NCBI GenBank assembly: GCA_003647375.1
Contig: QMMS01000047.1
Span: 1 to 20,284, forward strand
Origin: Deltaproteobacteria bacterium
Lineage (GTDB): Bacteria > Desulfobacterota > Desulfobacteria > Desulfobacterales > B30-G6
Reading direction: 5' to 3'
DNA: 20,284 bases
Shown here: piece by piece, positions 1-7,585 of the stretch
Numbering within the stretch: position 1 is the stretch's first letter
Layout of the letters: each line of letters opens with the position of its first letter
Made by a program: the position numbers and the translations under genes
Notes under the pieces: model-generated
The model's input: the letters and a program-made list of their open reading frames with translations, nothing else
Database searches by the model: none
Told to the model about the DNA's origin: nothing

Positions 1-12
1 ATTTTTGCGTGA

Positions 13-123
13 GATCAAGGCGGACGACAGATTTAACCCGGAGTAATAGCGTGCTATTTTGAGGAGTTAAATCATGGCGTCCAACGCCGATATCGCGGAA
101 AAAGACCATTTGTGGATGGGCAC
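13..123 (+). repeat. Dispersed structured repeat, copy 1 (5' leader of the phosphatase gene)
   Basis: This stretch aligns over about 110 bases with 10377-10489 in the same orientation. Shared blocks are TCAAGGCGG, TATTTTGAGGAGTT, CAACG and AAAAGACC. A small hairpin, AATAGC-GT-GCTATT (45-58), corresponds to AATACT-GA-AGTATT in copy 2, so two paired positions differ with compensation. A GAGGAG (61-66) is followed 7 nt later by ATG (74), giving an 18-codon reading frame to 130. The equivalent frame in copy 2 encodes an unrelated peptide, so conservation is at the DNA/RNA level. The copy ends about 25 nt before the phosphatase start. It could be a mobile palindromic repeat or a leader RNA element; the sequence alone cannot decide. 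Confidence 0.7.
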
Positions 124-148
124 GAACTAAATAAAAAGGGACCCAGTT

Positions 149-1780
149 ATGCCGATTAATCTGAAATGGCTGTTGACGCTCCAGACAGGCCACCTGTCGC
201 GTCGAATTGTACTGTGGGTCTTTGTCAGTGTGATTGCCATTGAAACCATCATATTTGTTCCTTCCTATCACAACCGTAAAAATGAACTGCTTGACCAGAT
301 TCGTGAAATTTCAACGGCTAAAATCACGATGATGATGAAACTGGCCCACCAAATAAAAACCAATGAAGAATTGATGAAACATCTAGAACAACTTGAGATG
401 GACCCCCATATTCTCGGTGGGACGATTTACCAGCCGGACGGTGAAATGATCGGGCAGTTTGGCGAGTTTCCGGATCTAACTATCTCGCAGGTCTTTGATA
501 TGGGTGTAAAAAATTTCGTCAGTGTGGACGGTACGCGATACGATTCCGCGTGGATGGCCGAAATACTTCAACACAACTGCACGCTGATCATCCGGCAGGA
601 TGCAACTTCTGTGAAAAAAGAACTGCTGGCCTACTTTTTGCGCATTGCCGGACTTGTGGTCATCATATCATTTTTCGTAACGATCGGTGCGCTGATTGCA
701 TTAAAACCGATCGTAATAACACCTATTCTCAGACTCCGTGGTGATTTGATCAACGCCGGCGAAGCAATTAAAAAAGATAGGGAACCGCCTGATTTTTATG
801 CCTCATCGATTGAACGTAAAGACGAGTTGGGCGAAGTCATTTCAGCATTTATAAAAATGTACAAGCAGATTGTCGGTGCCATCAATGAAAGGAAACGGGC
901 TGAGGGGTCCCTCCAGGAAAGTCTCCGGCAGGTCGAGGCGTATTCCAAGGCCCTGAAAAAAGAACTGGAGCAGGGCAGACATATGCAGGCAAATTTTCTT
1001 CCGGACCGACTTCCCCGCAAAGCAGGGTGGGAATTTGCAGCCTTTTTTAAGCCGGCTCGGCAAGTCTCCGGGGATTTCTACGATGTCTTTGAACTGCCCA
1101 GTGGACAAATAGGAATGGTCATCGCCGATGTCTGTGACAAGGGTGTTGGGGCAGCGCTGTTTATGGCTCTTTTCCGAAGCCTGATCCGTGTTTTTTCGGG
1201 CCAGACTGAACTGAAAGGTTTGAAACTATCCGGTGAAAATCCGATCCCGGATTCCACCCGGCCCACAACAAAGGCGGATAAATCAGAATACCATAGCAGT
1301 GCATTAGAAGCGGTTCGTATGACCAATAACTATATCGTACAGAATCATGACAAGCTGAGCATGTTTGCCACACTTTTTTTCGGTGTTTTATGCCCCGATA
1401 CCGGTTTGCTCACATACGTCAGCGGCGGACATGAACCACTGTTCGTTATCGGTTCATCAGGCCGTATGAAACGGCTGACCCACACCGGGCCGGCTGTAGG
1501 GTTGATTGCCGATGCAACATTTCGCATGGAACAGATCCATCTCGAACCAGGCGCTACCCTGCTCGGGTACACCGATGGTGTAACTGACGCCCGCTCTTCT
1601 GAAGGAAGTCTTTTCGGTAGAAAACAATTAGAGATACTGCTCAACGAAACATTCTCATCCGCAGGTGGTTTAATCGAACACATCAAATCCAAGCTCTTCA
1701 CTTTCACCGGCGACGCCGCCCAGGAGGACGACATCACCCTGCTGGCGGTACAGCGTTCCCCGGAGGCCATTGATAAGTAA
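149..1780 (+). CDS. Membrane-bound HAMP / SpoIIE-type PP2C serine phosphatase (RsbU-like)
   Basis: A 543-aa inner-membrane sensor phosphatase. Transmembrane segments lie at about residues 19-38 and 165-188 and flank a ~125-residue periplasmic region that I cannot assign to a named sensor fold. A HAMP linker (about 188-244) and a coiled coil (about 245-285) follow. The C-terminal PP2C/SpoIIE domain has the metal-binding motifs GDFYDVF (D309), IADVCDKG (D327), GHEP (428-431), GYTDGV (D476) and EDDITLL (D527-D528), so it should be catalytically competent. Relatives dephosphorylate anti-sigma-factor antagonists in partner-switching pathways. No STAS or anti-sigma kinase gene is next to it here, so the target is unknown. 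The start at 149 follows AAAGGGA (about 136-141). The gene stands alone, downstream of the dispersed repeat. Confidence 0.93.
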   Translation: MPINLKWLLTLQTGHLSRRIVLWVFVSVIAIETIIFVPSYHNRKNELLDQIREISTAKITMMMKLAHQIKTNEELMKHLEQLEMDPHILGGTIYQPDGEMIGQFGEFPDLTISQVFDMGVKNFVSVDGTRYDSAWMAEILQHNCTLIIRQDATSVKKELLAYFLRIAGLVVIISFFVTIGALIALKPIVITPILRLRGDLINAGEAIKKDREPPDFYASSIERKDELGEVISAFIKMYKQIVGAINERKRAEGSLQESLRQVEAYSKALKKELEQGRHMQANFLPDRLPRKAGWEFAAFFKPARQVSGDFYDVFELPSGQIGMVIADVCDKGVGAALFMALFRSLIRVFSGQTELKGLKLSGENPIPDSTRPTTKADKSEYHSSALEAVRMTNNYIVQNHDKLSMFATLFFGVLCPDTGLLTYVSGGHEPLFVIGSSGRMKRLTHTGPAVGLIADATFRMEQIHLEPGATLLGYTDGVTDARSSEGSLFGRKQLEILLNETFSSAGGLIEHIKSKLFTFTGDAAQEDDITLLAVQRSPEAIDK

Positions 1781-1926
1781 AGGTGCCAAGCTCTTGTCTT
1801 GACCCATCCCACCTAATTGTATATGTATCCTATAATATACTTGAATCACAGTTGGTCTTAATTGAATCTCATAAACTGCATCTGATCCGGACACATTCTT
1901 GATCTGTAAGAATTTTTTTAAGTCAC

Positions 1927-1974
1927 ATCATCTCCTTTTCACATCCAAATGATTGGATGTGAAAAGGAGATGAT
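1927..1974. repeat. Perfect 22-bp palindrome with 4-nt centre, in lipoprotein gene leader
   Basis: The left arm 1927-1948 is the exact reverse complement of the right arm 1953-1974, with ATGA (1949-1952) at the centre. The right arm contains AAAAGGAG and the left arm its complement CTCCTTTT. No T-tract follows on either strand, so it does not look like an intrinsic terminator. It ends 12 nt before the AGGAG that serves the lipoprotein start at 2000. It may be an operator, an mRNA hairpin that affects translation, or a small palindromic repeat. Confidence 0.85.
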
Positions 1975-1999
1975 CAATAAAAACATAGGAGCTTATTTT

Positions 2000-2662
2000 A
2001 TGAATAGAAAGGCAATTTTAAATACGGTTTTAGCACTTATGATACTGCCTTTGGCAGCCTGCACATCCACATCGACCTCATTAACGCGCACTTGGAAAGG
2101 TGCCACGGCTAATGAAAAAACCATAAACAGTATCATGGTGATCGGCGTTGCAAAACAAAGCGATGTCCGTCAGCAGTTTGAAGATCTATTTGTCGACGCA
2201 TTCCAAAAGAAAGGTGTCACCTCTGCCGCCGCGTACAGAATTGTCCCGGAGAGCAATCAACTGACTTTAGAGAATATTACAGACTACAAGGGAATCATTA
2301 AGGGCGCTGCCGATAAAAATCGTCTGGAAGCTGTATTGATCACCCACCTGATTAGTGTGAAGGAAGAAGAGGATGAGCTGAAAGCCCATAAATATGAACC
2401 CGGGCCCTCTGAAAGTTACCGTGACATGGGTGCCTACCATATCTATGTTTTTCAAAACACGAGAAACACAAACAGCACAAATCGGGTTGTGGACCGCAAA
2501 TATGTTCGACTACGGACCAATCTCTACGATACGGTCAGTGAGAAAATGATATGGTCTGCCTCTTCGGCGTCTGTTGACCCGGATTCGGTGGACACCATCA
2601 TTCAGGAACTGATCGATGCAATTATCGATCAATTGATGGCAGATGACCTTATAGAGCCATAG
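2000..2662 (+). CDS. Putative lipoprotein of unknown function
   Basis: A 220-aa protein with a lipoprotein signal peptide: basic MNRK start, hydrophobic core and lipobox LAAC with the lipidated Cys at residue 21. This fixes the start at ATG 2000, which is also preceded by AGGAG (1987-1991) at 8 nt. Earlier in-frame ATGs (1949, 1970) lie inside the palindrome and would put about 10-17 extra residues before the signal. The mature part is a mixed alpha/beta domain of about 200 residues. It has a strand-like SIMVIGVAKQ near the start, an acidic stretch (KEEEDELKAH) and an alpha-helical acidic C-terminus. The arrangement recalls small periplasmic lipoproteins such as the DUF4136-type, but I do not recognise the family. 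The mature protein should be membrane-anchored and face the periplasm. Confidence 0.82.
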   Translation: MNRKAILNTVLALMILPLAACTSTSTSLTRTWKGATANEKTINSIMVIGVAKQSDVRQQFEDLFVDAFQKKGVTSAAAYRIVPESNQLTLENITDYKGIIKGAADKNRLEAVLITHLISVKEEEDELKAHKYEPGPSESYRDMGAYHIYVFQNTRNTNSTNRVVDRKYVRLRTNLYDTVSEKMIWSASSASVDPDSVDTIIQELIDAIIDQLMADDLIEP

Positions 2663-2860
2663 GGACTGCATAGATCAACTCAACGGTTTATTGCTTAGAA
2701 GAAATTATGCTCAACCAGTAAGACAGGGCAACGGATCAAAAGAAATAGCTTTTATTCGGAATCTTTCACATAAAACAGTTGAACGCTATAGAGAGAATAT
2801 AAGAAACAAGCTCGGCATAAAAAATAAATCTACAATCTCACCTAAATTCTTTCCCACAAT
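2663..2860 (+). pseudogene. Remnant of a LuxR/GerE-type response-regulator DNA-binding domain
   Basis: A reading frame of 62 codons (2691-2879) contains SKEIAFIRNLSHKTVERYRE followed by NIRNKLGIKNKSTI. This matches the LuxR/GerE helix-turn-helix signature, where family members read like NKEIA..L.IS.KTVE.HR..I..KLG.KN. The upstream part of the domain and any receiver domain are missing, and the frame runs on into unrelated sequence after about 2860. No convincing ribosome-binding site precedes it. I read it as the 3' debris of a NarL/FixJ-type regulator that was deleted. Together with the coiled-coil remnant at 3136-3201 it suggests loss of a two-component or signalling locus in front of the efflux operon. 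A functional short peptide is possible but unlikely. Confidence 0.7.
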
Positions 2861-2920
2861 ACCCATATTGAATAGGTAATATATAGGTAGTAAAATGGTC
2901 TTGATTGATTTGAATGTGCC

Positions 2921-3042
2921 GACAATATCCCCCAATCCCATTGTAGGGGCAGGCCTTGTGTCTGCCCGTTTTGGCGAATCGATTTCGGTTGTTCGGGCAC
3001 CCACAAGGGGCGCCCCTACGATGGAAATAATATCGGGGATAT
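2921..3042. repeat. GC-rich inverted-repeat element (MITE/REP-like)
   Basis: The core termini are inverted: GTAGGGGCAGGCCTTGTG from 2943 and CACAAGGGGCGCCCCTAC ending at 3019, around a ~30-nt centre. Symmetry extends outward: CCATTGTAGGGGC on the left pairs with GCCCCTACGATGG on the right, and weaker ATATCCCC/GGGGATAT continue it. On the minus strand one frame reads GAPLVGARTT...ADTRPAPTMG, a phrase I have seen in spurious proteins predicted across such repeats. It carries no gene and is probably a non-autonomous palindromic repeat. Confidence 0.75.
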
Positions 3043-3135
3043 GATTTGGCATTATTATATATTCGACCCATTCGATATTTGAAAACCGTAATTGTATTCT
3101 GTTCAAAAAAAAATTCATGTGGGAGTAATTTACCA

Positions 3136-3201
3136 AAGAAGGCCCTTGAGCGAGCCCATGATGAACTGGAAAAACAACTTGAAAACATAAACACTTTATG
3201 A
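3136..3201 (+). pseudogene. Short coiled-coil remnant (signalling-protein linker)
   Basis: One frame reads KKALERAHDELEKQLENINTL and then stops at 3199-3201. This heptad-rich sequence resembles the coiled-coil linker that precedes histidine kinase or GGDEF domains in sensor proteins. No domain precedes or follows it, and there is no good start or ribosome-binding site. I interpret it as a leftover of a deleted sensor gene. The call rests on composition only. Confidence 0.4.
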
Positions 3202-3344
3202 CATTTAATATTATTCTTAATTATTGAGGTGTTACTCTCATGTAGCCGGATCTATGCTTGGAAGGTTGAAAGTGACGATAGGGGTAAGCTGATCCGGAAA
3301 TGTGTTGTTTATGGAACAATAGGATAAAAATAAAGGAGAGACAT
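3202..3344. other. Leader region of the efflux operon, no gene seen
   Basis: An AT-rich stretch with no supported coding sequence. A short inverted pair, CCGGATC (about 3246-3252) and GATCCGG (about 3291-3297), sits 50-100 nt upstream of the adaptor start and could be an operator. I see no confident promoter. The RBS AAAGGAG (about 3332-3338) lies 6-7 nt before the ATG at 3345. Confidence 0.35.
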
Positions 3345-4448
3345 ATGGTTAAGAACTCTTATTTTAGCAGGCTTTTGATAAAGATTTTATTCTTGGCCAT
3401 TCTAGGGTGTGCGGTAACGGCATGCAAAGAAAAAATTGAGATTGTTGAACAGGTTCGAACCCTTAAGACCATCACCGTCGCCGAACTTGCCAGCGGTCAG
3501 ATACGCAAGTTCTCCGGCATTGTCAAAGCAACCGATTCTTCCCATCTGAGTTTTGAAGTCGGCGGCAATATTATAACGGTAAATGTCGATATTGGAGATC
3601 GTGTGCGAAAAGGACAAGTATTGGCCGTTCTTGACAAAGAACCTTACCAGTTGGACGTGGATGCTGCCAAGGCTGAACTTGTAGAGGCCGAGGCCAGGGT
3701 TGTCAATGCGAAGGAGGCGTACGATCGACAGGAGAGGGTTTATACACAAGGCGCGGGTGCCAAAAGCAAACTGGACAAAGCCAAGTATAATCTCGAGGCC
3801 GCCCTAAGCCAGGTGAATGTCAATGTGGCAAAGGTGAATCTCGCCAAACGAGATCTCAAGAAGACCAACCTTATTTCACCGTACGATGGCGCTATCGCCT
3901 GGCGTTCCGTGGAGCCGCACGAGGAAATACACGTTGGACAAAGAGTGTTTGTGATCGATGCTAAAGGCGCTTTGGAAGTGCAATTGGCGGTTCCGGAGAC
4001 CACGATCAACCGCATACATATTGGTACACCGGCAACTGTCCAGTTTCCCACCCTACCTGGTCAATCTGTAAAAGGACGTATTGCTTACATCGGTTCTGCC
4101 GCTGTAAAAGCCAACGCTTTCCCGGTCAAGATCGGCCTGAATAAACCAACAGCGAAAATAAGTCCCGGTATGACCGCTGAAGTGGTTCTGGTTATGAACG
4201 TTGACAAACAAATTGCCGGTTACCTGATCCCGATTCAGGCCATTCTTCCCGCCAAGGGGGTGGGACAAGGATATGCTTTTGTGTATGACCCGCAAACCTC
4301 CACCGTCCGGAAGGCGCCGGTCAAAATCTTTGGCGCGGAGCAAAACTTGATGATCATATCTGAAGGTCTCTCTGCCGGAGATATCATCGCTGTTGCCGGC
4401 GTAAGTTTCCTGGCTGATGGGATGAAGGTAAAGCTTTTGAAAGATTAA
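3345..4448 (+). CDS. RND efflux periplasmic adaptor subunit (HlyD/AcrA family), lipoprotein
   Basis: A 367-aa membrane-fusion protein. The start at 3345 is preferred over an upstream in-frame ATG (3300) because AAAGGAG precedes it and it gives a proper lipoprotein signal, with lipobox VTAC and Cys at about residue 27. Domains in order: N-terminal barrel-sandwich (lipoyl-like) half around LSFEVGGNIITVNVDIGDRV, an alpha-hairpin rich in A, E and K (about residues 105-170), the second lipoyl half (LISPYDGAIAWRSVEPHEEI), then beta-barrel and membrane-proximal domains. It should bridge the permease encoded 16 nt downstream and the outer-membrane factor. The gene begins the efflux operon. The substrate cannot be told from the sequence. 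Confidence 0.93.
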   Translation: MVKNSYFSRLLIKILFLAILGCAVTACKEKIEIVEQVRTLKTITVAELASGQIRKFSGIVKATDSSHLSFEVGGNIITVNVDIGDRVRKGQVLAVLDKEPYQLDVDAAKAELVEAEARVVNAKEAYDRQERVYTQGAGAKSKLDKAKYNLEAALSQVNVNVAKVNLAKRDLKKTNLISPYDGAIAWRSVEPHEEIHVGQRVFVIDAKGALEVQLAVPETTINRIHIGTPATVQFPTLPGQSVKGRIAYIGSAAVKANAFPVKIGLNKPTAKISPGMTAEVVLVMNVDKQIAGYLIPIQAILPAKGVGQGYAFVYDPQTSTVRKAPVKIFGAEQNLMIISEGLSAGDIIAVAGVSFLADGMKVKLLKD

Positions 4449-4464
4449 CTGTTCGGAGTAGAAA

Positions 4465-7400
4465 ATGAAAAGCATAACCGATTTTGCACTCAATAATTCT
4501 CGAACCGTTGTCGTAATGATACTGGTGATATTATTTGGCGGCATTATTCTGTTTGGGAAAATTCCAAAACTCGAAGATCCGTTCATCATCATTCGCGAAG
4601 CAGTGGTCGTGACAAAAAACCCCGGTATGACCGTGGAGGAAATCGAACGACTGATTACCCGCCCCATCGAAGAACAAATCAAAACCATGGGTGAAGTAGA
4701 CGATATCGAAGATTCCACCTCTAAAGTCGGTGAAAGCCTTATCCATGTGACCATTAAGGATGAAGTGCCTGCAGAAGATCTACCCATGGTCTGGAAACTG
4801 TTGCGCAATTACATGAGCGATTTGGAAATGAGTCTGCCTGAGGGCACCATCGGACCCATGGTGAACGATACCTTCGGTGATACATGCATGGCGACCATTG
4901 CCCTCTGGAGCGATGGTTTTTCCATGGCGGAAATGCGTGAAACCGCCCGTGATATCCGGGAACGCATCAACCTGATGAAGGGGATCATGAAAATTGATCT
5001 CACCGGTGTTCAGGAAGAGCGCATTTATATCGAATATTCAAACGCCAAATTAGCGCAACTCGGAATCGATCCGAAGGTCATCGGCCATACCTTGAGGCAG
5101 CAGAACACCGTCCAGCCATCCGGCCGGATCAATATTAACGGTACGGAAATTATCGTGGAGACATTGGGCAGTTTCAAATCCATTGAGGAGATCGGTGATG
5201 TACTTATACCCGTTGAGGGCACCCAGGCCGCAATCCCCCTGCGTGATATTGCCGGCATCAGGAAAACATATGTGGATCCCATCCGGAATCCTGCTTATTA
5301 CAATGGCCATCAAGCGATTGTTCTGAGTGTATTTCTGTTTAAGGGCGTGGATGCGGTAGCATTCGGAGAGCGCTTGAAGAAAGAAGTCAAGAAAATCGAA
5401 CAGTCTCTTGCCTTGGGCTACAAGCTTGATTTTGCTACATTTCAGCCCGAACTCATCTCCAAATCCGTCAATGGGATGGTAAGCAATGTGATACAGGCTG
5501 TGGCCATTGTCGTTGCGGTTGTCATGATTCTGCTGGGGTTGAGAACCGGCTTGATTGTAGGAGCATTCATTCCCCTTGTCATGCTCTTCGGGGTGGTGAT
5601 GATGAGTGCTCTGAATATAGAAATGCAGCGTGTTTCACTGGCCACGATGATTATTGCCCTGGGCATGTTTGTGGATAACGCCATCGTGGTATCTGATGAT
5701 ATCAAGGTGAATCTGGAAAGCGGCATGGATCGTAAAGATGCGGTCCTGAAATCGGGCGGGTCGCTTTCCCTCCCGCTTTTGACCAGTACCCTCACAACCG
5801 TTTTTGCTTTCGGACCGATTATCCTGCAAATTGGAAGCACAGGAGATTATACCAAATCTATGGGTCAGGTCATGATTATTCTGCTCCTGGGCTCATGGTT
5901 CCTCTCCATGTTCGCCTCCACCAGCTTTTGTTACTGGTTTATGAAGAAGCCTGCTGTCGCCACTGATAAAAAAGAAGCTGTTGATCCTTACCAGGGTAAA
6001 TTCTATCAGGCTTACCGAAAAATCCTGGTATTTGGTCTGCGCCATCAATTGCTTGTGCTGGGTGTCGTGGGTGTTTTTTTTGCATTATCGGTCTATGGGT
6101 TTACGAAAATACCCCGCATCCTGTTTCCCGATGGTGACAGAAATCAATACACGATCTATCTCGATTACCCTGCCGGGACCCATATCGAAACAACCGACAG
6201 GAGTGTTCGGGATCTTTGCGCCTGGCTGCAGGATAAAGAAAAGAACCCGGAAATCACCGGGTCGATTGCCTATGTGGCAAATGGCGGACCCCGATTTTTC
6301 CTTTCCCTGTCGCCAATAGATCCTGACCCGAACAATGCTTTTGTTATCGTTAACACACAAACAGGGGATCAGGTGGCAGAACTGATTACGCGTACGCGGC
6401 AGCATCTGCTGGCTCACTTCCCCCGTGTCCATGGAAGGGTCAAAGCCATGTACATGGGGTCTTCCGAACCCGGACTAATGGAGATCCGGCTCAGTGGTCC
6501 TGACATAGACGTATTGTTGGAACAGGCCGAACAATTACAGGCGGGATTAAGGAAAATCCCCGGCACCCTGGATATCAAGGATGATTGGAATAACCGGGTT
6601 ATTTCAGCCAAAATCGAGGTGGATCAGTACCGCGCCCGCCGCGCCGGAAAAACCTCCCAGGAGGTGGCCGGCTCTCTGGGTGCCTTTGTCGATGGTTACA
6701 GGATAACCGATTTTCACGAGGGCAATGTGGATATTCCCATTGTGGGGCGTGGTTTGAAGACGGAAAGGGATACAACATCAAGCCTGTCAACAATTAACAT
6801 CTATTCGCAAACCAATACCGCCAGTGTACCCATAGGTCAGGTTGCCAATGTATACCAAAGAGGAGAGCTCAACCGTATTGTTCGCTACAACCAGGAGCGC
6901 ACCATAACAGTCAGCGCCAAGAGCCAGGTGCTGAAGGCTGTTGAACTCTTTGGTCAAATCAAGCCCACCCTCGATCAGCTGGATTTTCCCGAAAATCATC
7001 ACTGGGAACATGGAGGCGAACTGGAAGGGTCCGCCGAAGCAATGGAGAAACTGTCCAAACCGTTGTTGCCCTGTTTTGCCGCCATCGTCATTTTGCTGGT
7101 ATGGCAGTTTAACTCTATCCGGCGTGCCGCCATTATTTTGCTGACCATGCCCCTGGTGCTGGTGGGTGCCGTCGCGGGTCTGCGTATAATGGGGGCGGAT
7201 TTTGGTTTTATGGCCATTCTCGGACTGCTGGCCCTGGCCGGGTCCATTGTGAATAACGGCATCGTAATGATCGATAAAATCGAACAAAACAGACGGGAGG
7301 GGCAATCACCCTATGATGCGGTTATCAATTCAGCTATCAGCCGTTTCAGGCCCATACTGCTTTCGGTTTCAACGACCATGCTTGGGTTCACACCGCTGAT

Positions 7401-7548
7401 TATTTACCATGACGCACTTTTTTACAACATGGCATGTGTCATGTTTTTCGGTCTTGGAATCGGCAGTCTATTTACGCTTAACTACGTTCCGTCACTTTAC
7501 GCGCTGTTTTTCCGTATTGAAGTACCCAAAGAGCAGGTTGGGACTTAA
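4465..7548 (+). CDS. RND efflux permease (AcrB/HAE-type)
   Basis: A 1027-aa inner-membrane pump of normal RND length with the usual duplicated layout: TM1 (about 13-31), a large periplasmic loop, a TM2-6 block starting about 340, TM7 near 525, a second periplasmic loop, and a TM8-12 block from about 870. TM4 carries GMFVDNAIVVSDDI, so one proton-relay Asp (D404) is present and the neighbour is Asn405 where AcrB has a second Asp. TM10 carries SIVNNGIVMIDKI, with Asn where AcrB has the relay Lys. This pattern occurs in other RND branches and does not imply inactivity. It should use the proton gradient to drive drug, solvent, lipid or metabolite export. It lies 16 nt after the adaptor and 37 nt before the outer-membrane factor, so it is surely co-transcribed with them. 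Confidence 0.95.
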   Translation: MKSITDFALNNSRTVVVMILVILFGGIILFGKIPKLEDPFIIIREAVVVTKNPGMTVEEIERLITRPIEEQIKTMGEVDDIEDSTSKVGESLIHVTIKDEVPAEDLPMVWKLLRNYMSDLEMSLPEGTIGPMVNDTFGDTCMATIALWSDGFSMAEMRETARDIRERINLMKGIMKIDLTGVQEERIYIEYSNAKLAQLGIDPKVIGHTLRQQNTVQPSGRININGTEIIVETLGSFKSIEEIGDVLIPVEGTQAAIPLRDIAGIRKTYVDPIRNPAYYNGHQAIVLSVFLFKGVDAVAFGERLKKEVKKIEQSLALGYKLDFATFQPELISKSVNGMVSNVIQAVAIVVAVVMILLGLRTGLIVGAFIPLVMLFGVVMMSALNIEMQRVSLATMIIALGMFVDNAIVVSDDIKVNLESGMDRKDAVLKSGGSLSLPLLTSTLTTVFAFGPIILQIGSTGDYTKSMGQVMIILLLGSWFLSMFASTSFCYWFMKKPAVATDKKEAVDPYQGKFYQAYRKILVFGLRHQLLVLGVVGVFFALSVYGFTKIPRILFPDGDRNQYTIYLDYPAGTHIETTDRSVRDLCAWLQDKEKNPEITGSIAYVANGGPRFFLSLSPIDPDPNNAFVIVNTQTGDQVAELITRTRQHLLAHFPRVHGRVKAMYMGSSEPGLMEIRLSGPDIDVLLEQAEQLQAGLRKIPGTLDIKDDWNNRVISAKIEVDQYRARRAGKTSQEVAGSLGAFVDGYRITDFHEGNVDIPIVGRGLKTERDTTSSLSTINIYSQTNTASVPIGQVANVYQRGELNRIVRYNQERTITVSAKSQVLKAVELFGQIKPTLDQLDFPENHHWEHGGELEGSAEAMEKLSKPLLPCFAAIVILLVWQFNSIRRAAIILLTMPLVLVGAVAGLRIMGADFGFMAILGLLALAGSIVNNGIVMIDKIEQNRREGQSPYDAVINSAISRFRPILLSVSTTMLGFTPLIIYHDALFYNMACVMFFGLGIGSLFTLNYVPSLYALFFRIEVPKEQVGT

Positions 7549-7585
7549 CACATGATTTTTTTCACGAAAAGGAACCAATGGTAAA

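Noticed and set aside
74..130. 18-codon leader peptide before the phosphatase gene
   Set aside because: It has a plausible GAGGAG and ATG, but the matching frame in the second repeat copy encodes an unrelated peptide, so coding is not supported.
1345..1812. 155-codon minus-strand reading frame
   Set aside because: It is antisense to the conserved phosphatase domain and has no recognisable protein features.
1831..1836. TATAAT as a promoter for the lipoprotein gene
   Set aside because: No acceptable -35 box lies 15-19 bp upstream; the nearby TTGACC is 26 bp away.
1927..1974. Intrinsic terminator
   Set aside because: No T-tract follows the stem on either strand.
1949..1999. Earlier start codons for the lipoprotein (1949, 1970)
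   Set aside because: Both fall within the palindrome, lack a properly spaced RBS and would bury the lipoprotein signal peptide; ATG 2000 has AGGAG at 8 nt.
3300..3344. Earlier start for the RND adaptor at 3300
   Set aside because: The 15 extra residues have no RBS and precede a complete signal peptide that starts at 3345 after AAAGGAG.
4053..4808. 251-codon minus-strand reading frame
   Set aside because: It lies across the end of the adaptor gene and the start of the permease gene, which are unmistakable on the plus strand; it has no domain or RBS.
6787..7305. 172-codon minus-strand reading frame
   Set aside because: It is a shadow of the second half of the RND permease; low-complexity, Gln/His-rich composition and no domain.
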